A DNA stretch of 64,000 nt from UBA9145 sp965212375 (GTDB taxonomy: Bacteria > Pseudomonadota > Gammaproteobacteria > Pseudomonadales > Pseudohongiellaceae), in contig OZ243108.1 of the NCBI GenBank assembly GCA_965212375.1, positions 1,116,001-1,180,000 on the forward strand, in the 5' to 3' direction. The position numbers and the translations under genes are program-made. Every line of letters begins with the position of its first letter. Position 1 is the first letter of the stretch. Below the pieces are notes generated by a model. The model ran no database searches, was not told the DNA's origin, and saw only the letters and a list, made by a program, of their open reading frames with translations. Shown here piece after piece: positions 43,367 to 52,000 of the stretch.

Positions 43367-45228
43367 ACATGGCCGTCGGGCAACAAGATAGCGCCCGTTG
43401 GACGCCTTTCGCCCAGGCGGCAGCCCTGTTTGCTGTCGACCCGGTTGGGGTTGCCGGCATAGTGTTAAAAGCGAGACCTGGCCCGGTACGCGAACATTGG
43501 CTGAATCAGTTACAGTCACTCCTGCCCGCTGATGCCCCCTGGCGCAAAATGCCCCTGCATATTGGCGACGATGATCTGTTAGGCGGTCTGGATCTGGCAG
43601 CCACGTTGCGCAGTGGCCGACCAATACCAAGGCGTGGCTTGCTGGCGGAATGTCATCGGGGCGTGCTGTTGCTGGCTATGGCCGAGCGAATTGAACCCGG
43701 CGTTGCGGCGCGACTTGCTGCGGTGCTGGATACCGGAATCGTGGTGATGGAGCGCGGCGGTCTGTCGCAACGCACTCCAGCAAGTCTGGGCATGATTGCC
43801 CTGGACGAGGGAATCGAAGAAGACGAGAGTGTTCCGGAAGCGCTTGCCGACCGGTTCGCAATCCATCTTGACTTTTACGACATTCGGGTTCAGGAAATGG
43901 GCGAGCCATTTGCAAGTCCCGAGGAAATACAGAATGCGAAGAGCCTGTTGCCCCATATCAGAATCGAGGACTCTCTGGTTGAAGTCTTGTGCCGGGCCGC
44001 CTTAGGTTTTGGAATTGAGTCCCTTCGGGTTGTGTCATCGGCTATTCGGGTCGCCAGAGCTGCCGCGGCACTGGAGGGCAGCGAATCAGTCTCGGAAGCC
44101 AATGTCGCTTTGGCTGCGCAACTGGTGTTTGGTAGTCGGGTTCGGCAGTTGCCCAGGTCTGAAGAAGAGTCAGAACAGGAACCTGATCAGGATCTCGAGG
44201 AACAATCCGCAGAACAACCCGAGCAAGAACCTCAACAGGAAGAGCCACCGCCCAATCCTGAATCTGAAGAGCCGGAGCAGAATCAGGACAGCGAGGACGA
44301 CCGGGAGCCGCAAACTCTTGATGATCAGGTGCTTGAGGCAACGGTGGCGGCCATCCCGCCGCAGCTATTGCAACAGTTGCAGTATCCCAAAATCGCCCGC
44401 GGCAGCGCCCGCTCGTCTGCCAGGTCGGCGGCCAAGCGTCGTCCGGCGCGTCGCGGTCGACTGGTGGGTACGCGCCCGGGTGATCCGAGTGACGGATCAC
44501 GATTGAATCTCGTCGAAACACTGCGCGCCGCGGTACCGTGGCAGCGCCTTCGCAAAGCGGAAGACCTGGCCCGATCTGGTGACAACCTGCCGTTGGTGAG
44601 GGTGCGCCGGGAAGATTTTCGAGTAAACCGCTATCAACAGCGCGCAGCGACAACCACAGTATTTGCGGTCGATGCCTCTGGCTCTGCAGCCATGCATCGC
44701 CTGGCCGAGGCCAAAGGGGCGGTAGAATTATTGCTTGCAGAGTCCTATCAGCGCCGGGATCAGGTGGCGCTGGTGACTTTTCGTGGCCGCGATGCAGAAC
44801 TGCTGCTCTCACCGACCCGCTCGCTGGTTCGTGCCAAGCGAGGTCTGGCTGCGCTGCCGGGGGGCGGTGGTACGCCACTGGCAGCGGGAATACGCTTGTC
44901 GCTGGAAACGGCTTTGGGTATCCGGCGCAAGGGTGAAACCCCGGTATTGATTTTATTGACCGATGGCAGTGCCAACGTAAGCCTGGAGGGTAAGGGTGAC
45001 CGGCAGCAGGCTGCCAGTGATGCGCTTGAAGCTGCACAGGCGGTGCGCATAGAAGGGATTACCGCATTACTGGTTGATACCTCGCCGCGTCCACGACCCG
45101 CCGCCCGGGCTCTTGCGGAGGCCATGGCTGCGCATTACCTGGCACTACCCCATGCCGATGCCCAGCGCCTGTCGGGAGCAGCGAAAACGGTGCTGTCCGA
45201 CCAGCGCGAACGGGCAACTCAACCATGA
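43363..45228 (+). CDS. bchD: Magnesium chelatase subunit D
   Basis: A 621-residue platform subunit of Mg chelatase. Residues 1-250 are a degenerate AAA+ domain (GDDDLLGGLDLAATL, RGLLAECHRGVLLL; no Walker A lysine motif is seen). Residues about 265-325 are an acidic Glu/Gln/Pro linker. Residues about 390-615 form a von Willebrand A integrin-like domain with the MIDAS motif DASGS (from about residue 437), then GGGGTPLAAG and LLTDGSANV. The linker is typical of BchD but is strikingly rich in EQEP-type repeats. The end overlaps bchO (ATGA). Confidence 0.96.
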   Translation: MNMAVGQQDSARWTPFAQAAALFAVDPVGVAGIVLKARPGPVREHWLNQLQSLLPADAPWRKMPLHIGDDDLLGGLDLAATLRSGRPIPRRGLLAECHRGVLLLAMAERIEPGVAARLAAVLDTGIVVMERGGLSQRTPASLGMIALDEGIEEDESVPEALADRFAIHLDFYDIRVQEMGEPFASPEEIQNAKSLLPHIRIEDSLVEVLCRAALGFGIESLRVVSSAIRVARAAAALEGSESVSEANVALAAQLVFGSRVRQLPRSEEESEQEPDQDLEEQSAEQPEQEPQQEEPPPNPESEEPEQNQDSEDDREPQTLDDQVLEATVAAIPPQLLQQLQYPKIARGSARSSARSAAKRRPARRGRLVGTRPGDPSDGSRLNLVETLRAAVPWQRLRKAEDLARSGDNLPLVRVRREDFRVNRYQQRAATTTVFAVDASGSAAMHRLAEAKGAVELLLAESYQRRDQVALVTFRGRDAELLLSPTRSLVRAKRGLAALPGGGGTPLAAGIRLSLETALGIRRKGETPVLILLTDGSANVSLEGKGDRQQAASDALEAAQAVRIEGITALLVDTSPRPRPAARALAEAMAAHYLALPHADAQRLSGAAKTVLSDQRERATQP

Positions 45229-46193
45229 CTGTGTCTTCCGATATGCCCAAGCCGGAACAGCGTCAGTATGCGACGACGCGGGACAGCAGAGAAACGACTC
45301 ATCACCAGCACTGCCTGCAGTGGGAACGGGACGGTAGCGATTGGCCAAACCGTGAGGCCAGCCGCTTTGTCCTGGCTGGTGGAATCCGCTGGCACGTCCA
45401 GGTCATGGGGCAGGGGCCTGTTTTACTTCTGCTGCACGGTACCGGCGCCGCATCGCACAGTTGGAGAGACCTGGCTCCTTTGTTGGCAGAACACTACACG
45501 GTAGTAGCGCCAGACTTGCCAGGTCATGGTTTTACTCAATGCCCGGTGTCCAGGCAGCTGTCCTTGCAGGGCATGGCTACGCTGTTGGATGCATTGCTAT
45601 TGGAAGTTGGGATGAAACCGCAATGGGTTGTCGGTCATTCGGCCGGAGCGGCTATAGGGGCACAAATGTGTCTCGATGGCAGCGTCACGCCACAGTGGTT
45701 AGTCAGCCTGAATGGGGCGCTTTTGCCGCTGTCCGGTCTGCCCGGGCAACTGTTTTTACCGATGGCGAAGTTCCTTGCCAATCGACCTATCTGGGCACGT
45801 TTGCTGGCCAACAGCGCGGCTGATTCCCGGGCGGTTCATCGTCTGCTTGATCGCACCGGCTCGATTATTGATAAGCAGGGAACCGAGTTTTATGCGCGCC
45901 TGCTACGCAATACCGGCCACACCGGTGCAGCCTTGGGCATGATGGCGAACTGGGATTTACAGCCACTGCAACGCCGTTTACCCGAACTGCAAACCAGGGT
46001 GCTGTTGGTGGTTGGCGAGAACGACAAAATGGTACCGCCTGCGCAGGCTAACCAGATTTGCCAGCGACTGCCCAGAGCGAAGGTACAAAGGTTTTCCGGC
46101 TACGGACACTTGCTTCATGAAGAGACACCAAATGAGACGGCCGCGTCAATCCTGTCGCTGGATGATGCTTGCGAAGCGGGGCAATCAGCATGA
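45225..46193 (+). CDS. bchO: BchO, alpha/beta hydrolase associated with Mg chelatase
   Basis: A 322-residue alpha/beta hydrolase-fold protein always linked to bchID; its reaction is not established. The oxyanion segment is LLLHGTGAASHSWRDLAPLL, the nucleophile elbow is VGHSAGAAIGAQ, and the catalytic His is in GYGHLLHEETP. The opening WPNREASRFVLAGGIRWHVQ is a BchO hallmark. The first about 40 residues are polar and variable. It overlaps both neighbours by four bases, so it is translated with bchD and the DUF3422 gene. Confidence 0.93.
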   Translation: MTVSSDMPKPEQRQYATTRDSRETTHHQHCLQWERDGSDWPNREASRFVLAGGIRWHVQVMGQGPVLLLLHGTGAASHSWRDLAPLLAEHYTVVAPDLPGHGFTQCPVSRQLSLQGMATLLDALLLEVGMKPQWVVGHSAGAAIGAQMCLDGSVTPQWLVSLNGALLPLSGLPGQLFLPMAKFLANRPIWARLLANSAADSRAVHRLLDRTGSIIDKQGTEFYARLLRNTGHTGAALGMMANWDLQPLQRRLPELQTRVLLVVGENDKMVPPAQANQICQRLPRAKVQRFSGYGHLLHEETPNETAASILSLDDACEAGQSA

Positions 46194-47494
46194 ATGTCAA
46201 CGTCCACAAGGTACCTGGTGATCATCCTTATCGCCAGGAACTGAACGATGAAGTGCACGCCCGGCCGCCGGTACCGGTGGTGGCACCTTTGCGTATTTCC
46301 TATCTTGTCTGTCTTTCAGATTCCGAGTCCCGCGATCAGGATCAGCAGGCGATTGAAAGCCTTACGCAAGCATATCAGGTTAAACCACCAGCGCCGGGAG
46401 ACAACCATTTCCGCGCCGACCTGGGTCCGATTCGCGTAAAGTGGGAACGTCACACCGAGTTCACCCGCTACAATTTTTATGCTGATGGTTTGTCAGACGA
46501 TCCATTCGCCGAACCGGTCATTGATCAGGTTCCGGCTGACTGGTTGGCCTCGCTTGAGAGCAATGTCCTGATTGCGGCACACGTGGCACTTGTGGCTGGC
46601 GAAGAATCGCCAGATCCGGAGCAGATTTCAGCAGAAATGTTTGGCGGTAATCAGCTTATTGGTTCCGGGGTGGCGGGTGGCACAGGCTCCGCATTTACTG
46701 ATTTTCGAATTCGCGAGGATGGCTTTAGCCGTTTATTGGTGGCAAATGGTCGAATGTCTCCGGCCCAGGCAGGACGCACGGTGCAACGCCTGCTGGAAAT
46801 TGACACCTATCGTATGATGGCGCTGCTGGCGCTACCGACAGCGCGCACTCTGACACCTTTTTTATCCGGCTCGGAACAGGAGTTGGTACGCATTACCACC
46901 GCCCTGGCGAGCTCTGAAGAAAGCGATGAATTATCCCTGCTGAACCGGCTGACACGGATGCAGGCTGACATAGAGAGTCGCTACGCGGACAACAAATATC
47001 GTTTCGATGCTGCCAATGCGTACTACTCGCTGGTGCAGAGGCGTATCAAGGAGTTGCGTGAGACCCGTATCCAGGGTTTGCAGACGTTCAGCGAGTTTAC
47101 CGAGCGACGCCTGGCGCCGGCCATGGATACCTGCCGGACTGTTGCGGTGCGGCAAACCAATCTGTCCCAGGGCGTGGCTCGTGCGTCGCAGTTGCTGTCC
47201 ACGCGGGTGGATATGGCGCGGCGCGAACAGAATCAGGCGGTGCTGGAATCCATGAACCGCCGTGCCGCCCTGCAGTTGCGGCTGCAGGAAGCGGTTGAGG
47301 CAGTTTCCATTGTTGCAGTGACCTACTACGCTGTGGGTCTGGTTAGCTATGCAAGCTATGGCCTGAAAGAGATGGGCCTAAACATCAATACCAATCTGCT
47401 CGTGGCCGCCAGCGTTCCGATAGTGGCAATAATTGTTTTCCTTGTGGTGCGCCGGGTTCGCAAGCTCGCGACCGATAATCTGGAGTCCTCATGA
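46190..47494 (+). CDS. DUF3422 family membrane-anchored protein
   Basis: A 434-residue protein with the DUF3422 pattern: HPYRQELNDEVHARPPVPVV at the N-terminus, IRVKWERHTEFTRYNFY, and in the C-terminal half a coiled-coil-like region (about 240-340, with RRIKELRETRIQGLQTFSEF) and then two membrane helices (VSIVAVTYYAVGLVSYA and LLVAASVPIVAIIVFLVV). DUF3422 proteins are found in many proteobacteria and lack an assigned function. ATG at 46190 overlaps the bchO stop (ATGA), and its end overlaps crtI, so it is a full member of the pigment operon. Whether it acts in photosynthesis is unknown; location at the bchO/crtI junction makes that worth testing. Confidence 0.88.
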   Translation: MNVNVHKVPGDHPYRQELNDEVHARPPVPVVAPLRISYLVCLSDSESRDQDQQAIESLTQAYQVKPPAPGDNHFRADLGPIRVKWERHTEFTRYNFYADGLSDDPFAEPVIDQVPADWLASLESNVLIAAHVALVAGEESPDPEQISAEMFGGNQLIGSGVAGGTGSAFTDFRIREDGFSRLLVANGRMSPAQAGRTVQRLLEIDTYRMMALLALPTARTLTPFLSGSEQELVRITTALASSEESDELSLLNRLTRMQADIESRYADNKYRFDAANAYYSLVQRRIKELRETRIQGLQTFSEFTERRLAPAMDTCRTVAVRQTNLSQGVARASQLLSTRVDMARREQNQAVLESMNRRAALQLRLQEAVEAVSIVAVTYYAVGLVSYASYGLKEMGLNINTNLLVAASVPIVAIIVFLVVRRVRKLATDNLESS

Positions 47495-49086
47495 GTCGTA
47501 GCCTGGAACCGTTTCCCCCTAATATCCATCCGCGCCATGACTCGGAAACCGAGCTGGCGGGGCAGGGCGGTGGTACCGCCACCAGTGGAGACAGCCGACC
47601 CCATGCGGTAGTGATCGGCAGTGGCTTTGGCGGCCTTGCCGCAGCCATCCGGCTTGGCGCCCGTGGTTATCGTGTCACGGTTCTGGAAAAGCTGGATGCG
47701 CCGGGCGGACGAGCCTATGTATATCACCAGGACGGATTCACATTTGATGCCGGGCCGACAATTATTACCGCACCCTTCTTGCTGGAAGAACTCTGGGAAC
47801 TCTGCGGACGGCGACTGGCCGATGATGTCGAACTGCGACCGGTGACGCCCTATTACCAGATTCGCTTTGATGATGGTGAGATTTTCAATTACACCGGCGA
47901 CGAAGAAGCCATGCGAGCTGAAGTCGCCCGCTTGTCGCCGGACGATGTTGCAGGCTATGAGCGGTTCATGAAAGCCAGTGAGGATATTTTTAACGTGGGC
48001 TTTGTGAAGTTGGGTCATGTACCGTTCTCAAATTGGGGTGATATGTTGCGGGTGGTGCCGGACCTGCTAAAACTTGGTTGTTACCGCAGTGTCTATGGCA
48101 TGGTTTCCCGCTATGTGCGCGATCCACGCTTGCGTACGGTGTTCAGCTTTCATCCGCTGCTAATCGGCGGTAATCCTTTCACTACCACTTCTATCTACAG
48201 TCTCATCGCTTACCTGGAGCGACGTTGGGGCGTGCATTTTGTGATGGGCGGCACCGGGCGCCTGGTGAGCGGCATGGTTGACCTGATTCGCGGACAGGGT
48301 GGCGATTTGCACTGTGCCAGCGAGGTGAGTGAGATCACTGTCAAAAATGGCCACACAACCGGGGTTCGCCTCGCCAGTGGTGAAACCGTGGCAGCCGACC
48401 TGGTGGTGTCCAACGCTGATTCCGCCTGGACCTACCGACATCTGCTGCCACCGGAAGCGCGCAGTCGCTGGACCGACCGGCGTATCGAGCGCTCCCGTTA
48501 TTCCATGGGTTTGTTTGTCTGGTATTTTGGAACCCGCAAACAGTATCCCGATGTCGAGCACCATACTATCCTTCTGGGGCCACGCTACCGGGAGTTGCTG
48601 GAAGACATTTTCAAGCACAAGAAACTGGCAAAGGATTTCAGTCTCTACTTGCACCGACCCACGGCAACAGACCCAAGTCTGGCGCCGGAAGGCTGCGATG
48701 GCTTTTATGTACTGTCCCCGGTGCCACATAATGAAAGCGGCATTGATTGGCAGGAGCAGGGCGAGCTTTATCGCCAGGCAATAATGCGCCGCCTGAGTGA
48801 GACGCTGCTGCCGGATCTGGAAGAAAACCTGGTAACTTCACATTTCGTCACGCCGGATGATTTCGCCAACAATCTACTGGCATTTCGCGGCGCTGCCTTC
48901 GGCTTGGAGCCGGTATTTCAACAAAGCGCCTGGTTTCGGCCGCACAATCGCAGTGAAGAAGTTGGCGGCCTGTACATGGTGGGTGCCGGGACCCATCCCG
49001 GTGCGGGAGTGCCTGGTGTCCTTTCATCTGCTAGAGTCCTCGATTCGGTGGTGCCCGATGCGGCGAGTGTGAAGCGCCATGTATAG
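47491..49086 (+). CDS. crtI: Phytoene desaturase
   Basis: A 531-residue FAD-dependent desaturase that converts phytoene to neurosporene or lycopene. The N-terminal dinucleotide motif is VVIGSGFGGLAAAIRLGARG (about 35-54), followed by VLEKLDAPGGRAYV and FTFDAGPTIITAP. Further CrtI blocks are YVRDPRLRTVFSFHPLLIGG and WGVHFVMGGTGRLV; the C-terminal FAD block is LYMVGAGTHPGAGVPGVL. The first 34 residues are a polar extension. It overlaps DUF3422 by four bases and crtB by eight. CrtD at 52954 is a related but distinct desaturase. Confidence 0.96.
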   Translation: MSRSLEPFPPNIHPRHDSETELAGQGGGTATSGDSRPHAVVIGSGFGGLAAAIRLGARGYRVTVLEKLDAPGGRAYVYHQDGFTFDAGPTIITAPFLLEELWELCGRRLADDVELRPVTPYYQIRFDDGEIFNYTGDEEAMRAEVARLSPDDVAGYERFMKASEDIFNVGFVKLGHVPFSNWGDMLRVVPDLLKLGCYRSVYGMVSRYVRDPRLRTVFSFHPLLIGGNPFTTTSIYSLIAYLERRWGVHFVMGGTGRLVSGMVDLIRGQGGDLHCASEVSEITVKNGHTTGVRLASGETVAADLVVSNADSAWTYRHLLPPEARSRWTDRRIERSRYSMGLFVWYFGTRKQYPDVEHHTILLGPRYRELLEDIFKHKKLAKDFSLYLHRPTATDPSLAPEGCDGFYVLSPVPHNESGIDWQEQGELYRQAIMRRLSETLLPDLEENLVTSHFVTPDDFANNLLAFRGAAFGLEPVFQQSAWFRPHNRSEEVGGLYMVGAGTHPGAGVPGVLSSARVLDSVVPDAASVKRHV

Positions 49087-50131
49087 TCTTGATCGCTCGG
49101 TTATCGAAGCCTGCCACGCGCGCTTGCGCGATGGTTCGCGAACATTTCTCGCCGCGTCTTACCTGCTGCCACGCCGCGTGCGAGAGCCCGCGGCTGCACT
49201 TTATGCCTTCTGTCGCGTTGCAGATGATGCGGTCGACCAGGGGGTAAGCTGCGAGAAGACGCTGGGCGAGTTACGTGAGCGACTGGCAGCAATCTATGCG
49301 GGGCATCCGCACAATACTCCGGAAGATCGAGGCTTTGCCTGCGTCGTCAGGCATTTCGGAATACCGCGCGCCTTGCCGGAAGCACTCCTCGAAGGCTTTG
49401 AATGGGATATCAAGCAATACGAGTATCAGGAACTGGACGACCTGCATGCCTATTCCGCGCGAGTGGCTGGCACGGTAGGTGCCATGATGGCCATGATTAT
49501 GGGCGTTCGGCATCCGGCGTTCATCGCCCGGGCCTGCGAGCTGGGCATGGCGATGCAGCTGACCAATATTGCCCGGGATGTCGGCGAGGACGGTCGTAAT
49601 GGCCGACTGTATCTGCCGCGGCGCTGGCTACAGGAAGCTGGAATAGACCCGGACGTCTGGTTGCAAAACCCGCGTTACAGCGCTGAGTTGGGGCAGGTGG
49701 TACAGCGCCTGTTGCAGACCGCCGATGAACTGTATCGCAGTTCCGATTCGGGTATCGAGCGTCTACCACTGAATTGCCGCATGGGGATTCGCAGCGCGCG
49801 CCTTATTTACAGCGAGATTGGCCGCGAAATTGAACGCAATGATCTTGATTCTGTATCGAAGCGGGCAGTGGTTCCTGCCGCGCTCAAAGTGAATTTAATT
49901 GGCCGTGCTTTTGGGGCGCGGCAATCGTCACTGGATCCGGAACGACCACCCCAACAGGAATCGGCTAAGTTTCTGATTGATGCGGTTGCGGCAGCACCAC
50001 AGCCAGAAATCGATGTGCCTTTTGTTTTGCCTGCCACCTGGTGGCAGTTTAACAAGCAGGCGGCATGGACCCTGGATCTGTTTCAGCGTCTGGAACACCG
50101 TGAACGGTTGCATCGCAGCCAGGACACCTAG
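49079..50131 (+). CDS. crtB: Phytoene synthase
   Basis: A 350-residue head-to-head prenyl synthase joining two geranylgeranyl diphosphates to phytoene. The two Asp-rich motifs are AFCRVADDAVDQ (about 41-52) and NIARDVGEDGRNGRLYLP (about 162-179). The length fits, with a C-terminal 60-residue tail of low conservation. The start overlaps the crtI frame by eight bases. It ends the 17-gene plus-strand array; an unrelated minus-strand regulator (ppsR2) converges on it. Confidence 0.96.
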   Translation: MYSLDRSVIEACHARLRDGSRTFLAASYLLPRRVREPAAALYAFCRVADDAVDQGVSCEKTLGELRERLAAIYAGHPHNTPEDRGFACVVRHFGIPRALPEALLEGFEWDIKQYEYQELDDLHAYSARVAGTVGAMMAMIMGVRHPAFIARACELGMAMQLTNIARDVGEDGRNGRLYLPRRWLQEAGIDPDVWLQNPRYSAELGQVVQRLLQTADELYRSSDSGIERLPLNCRMGIRSARLIYSEIGREIERNDLDSVSKRAVVPAALKVNLIGRAFGARQSSLDPERPPQQESAKFLIDAVAAAPQPEIDVPFVLPATWWQFNKQAAWTLDLFQRLEHRERLHRSQDT

Positions 50132-50300
50132 CGAAGCTCTAATCAATTCTGTCGATGCCCTGCGCGAGGCTGCCGGGCACTACTGCAAGTCGCGGAGCGC
50201 TGAGCTTTTGTTTAACCGGCTTGCCGCTTGGATTTCTCTGCCGAGTGTATTGGCTGGCTAGAACCGAACCACTTTAAAAAACACAGAATTCCGCGGCCGC

Positions 50301-50329
50301 GGCCAGGACAGCAGTGCTGTCTATTGGCC
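50301..50329. terminator. Hairpin between convergent crtB and ppsR2
   Basis: Inverted repeat GGCCA-g-GACAGCA / TGCTGTC-tat-TGGCC, a strong stem with small internal mismatches, lying in the 245-base gap between the crtB and ppsR2 stops. No T-run follows on either strand, so intrinsic termination is not clear; it could mark the 3' end of both transcripts or act as a processing barrier. Confidence 0.4.
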
Positions 50330-50376
50330 GGGCTGTTTGGCGGGCTGCGTAGCTTGCCGAGGTTAGAGATTGGTAA

Positions 50377-51750
50377 TCAGGCGCTGAGTTTCTTTTTCTG
50401 GCTGCCTTCACCGCTGACATCATAGCGGTTGAGTTTGGCATACAGGCTTTGACGACTGATGCCAAGAATTTCTGCCGCTGCGGTACGATTACCGCCGGTC
50501 ATCTCCAGTGCCGCCTGTATGTAGTGGCTTTCCAGAATACCGACGGTGTCTTTGACAAGATCCCGTAGCGGTGATGTTCCTACCTGCTCGCTAAGCGCGC
50601 CCAGTTGTGATCCCAGGTTATTGTCCTTATGTTCTGTAACAGGAAGCCTGGAGCCAACGTCGCGAAGCACAAGCGCTATTCGTTTATGGTCCTCGTCCTC
50701 GTTGCCAATAGCTGAAATCTCTACTTCGGTCGAGATTCCCAATTCGCCCTGGATGCTGGTAGAAAACAGGCGCACCGAACCATGCTGGGCAACACTGCCA
50801 AGCAGTACTCGCAAATCGGCACCAGGTCTGCCCAGCCAGCGAGATAATTGTTGTCCTTCCACTGAGGCTTCGGCGCCCATCTGAACCATTTCGAGGAACG
50901 CCCGATTGGTTTTCAGAATCTTGCCCTTGTCATCGAGCATTACCACTGCATCCGGTGCTCGCTTCACTAACTGCATAAACTCTGCTGACTCATCGAGCTC
51001 CGTCTTTTTTGTGTCGGAGGCGGTGAGTTGCACCATAAACACCAGGCCTTGCTCGGAAGTTACCAGAGAGGCCTGCACGAACCAGTTATTACGATCCTGG
51101 CCGAAGGGGATTTGTAATGCCGGCGCCTTGCCCTGGTCTCTGACGCGCAGCAACATGGCTTCCAGTCGCGTGCGTTCTTTTTCCGGTACCAGGTCCAGCA
51201 GCGCATTGTTTTCGAGGGATTCGCTACCTCTTGCCGGGACACCCAGTGCCCGACTGGCGCTGGGATTTGATTCGATAATACTGAGGTCGGATGCTTTCAC
51301 CAGCAGAACCGGGTCATTGGAGGCATCCAGCAGTAAGCGATAACGGGTTTCGAGGTAGCGCAGTTTCCAGTACTCACGCTCCATTGCTTGCTGTGCATTG
51401 ACCAGTCGCGATTGCAGTTCAGCAACACTCTCAAGATTCTTGCCAACCGCCAGCAAGCTATCGTCGCTACCCAGTTTTACCGTGGTGTATTCCATGGGTA
51501 GCTCGAGCCCGCTTGGAAAGTTCTGGGTAAATTGGCGAAACGCCGAAACGCCGCCAATATTGGCTTCGTCAATCATCCGTTTGATTTTTTCATCGCCAAC
51601 ATCACTGACAGTTTCGGCCCACGAGCGGCCGACCCAGCTTCTGGTGTCGCCAGCGTTCAGGGATTGGGCGAGGGTTACCTTGCGGATGGTGCCGTTGCTG
51701 TCCAGCAACAGAGCCACGTCGGGTCGAGCGATATCTACCTGGATAGTCAT
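50377..51750 (-). CDS. PpsR-family regulator without cysteines (PpsR2)
   Basis: A 457-residue paralogue of PpsR1 with the same plan: three PAS-like regions, a linking helix (LVNAQQAMEREYWKLRYLET) and a C-terminal Fis-type helix-turn-helix GGNRTAAAEILGISRQSLYA. Reading the whole translation I find no cysteine at all, whereas PpsR1 has three, including one just before the DNA-binding helices. Here that position is occupied within ILESHYIQAALE. The tail ends in a Lys-rich GSQKKKLSA. It stands alone as a minus-strand gene between crtB and crtC, with a PpsR-type palindrome at 51926-51943 upstream. It may be an activator, a redox-insensitive repressor, or a heterodimer partner of PpsR1. Confidence 0.93.
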   Translation of the reverse strand: MTIQVDIARPDVALLLDSNGTIRKVTLAQSLNAGDTRSWVGRSWAETVSDVGDEKIKRMIDEANIGGVSAFRQFTQNFPSGLELPMEYTTVKLGSDDSLLAVGKNLESVAELQSRLVNAQQAMEREYWKLRYLETRYRLLLDASNDPVLLVKASDLSIIESNPSASRALGVPARGSESLENNALLDLVPEKERTRLEAMLLRVRDQGKAPALQIPFGQDRNNWFVQASLVTSEQGLVFMVQLTASDTKKTELDESAEFMQLVKRAPDAVVMLDDKGKILKTNRAFLEMVQMGAEASVEGQQLSRWLGRPGADLRVLLGSVAQHGSVRLFSTSIQGELGISTEVEISAIGNEDEDHKRIALVLRDVGSRLPVTEHKDNNLGSQLGALSEQVGTSPLRDLVKDTVGILESHYIQAALEMTGGNRTAAAEILGISRQSLYAKLNRYDVSGEGSQKKKLSA

Positions 51751-51925
51751 AATGTGCGTCCTGCATCAAATTCCGTTTGAAGGCGGGGTCGCGCCGTGGC
51801 TGCTTATGTCTGTCGTATGCGCAGGTGATGCGCGGTGTTTACGGAACAGGCGGCCAAAACTGGCGTCATGTATGAAGTGCTGCAATTACGATTCTACAAT
51901 TTACGCCACTGAAATGGTATTCCAT

Positions 51926-51943
51926 TGTTCGAAAAAACTGACA
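51926..51943. promoter_or_regulatory. Single PpsR-type palindrome upstream of ppsR2
   Basis: TGTTCGAAAAAACTGACA fits TGT-N12-ACA. It lies 176 bases upstream of the ppsR2 start and 58 bases after the crtC stop. Because six fixed bases are expected by chance about once in 4 kb, a lone site is only suggestive of autoregulation. Confidence 0.4.
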
Positions 51944-52000
51944 GCCAGTATTGTAAGGCTCAGTCCCGGTCGAATGGTGACATGTGGCCGGCAATGTCTG

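Noticed and set aside
44042..45037. A 331-codon minus-strand open frame within bchD
   Set aside because: It is antisense to bchD with Pro/Arg-rich composition, typical of a GC-rich shadow frame.
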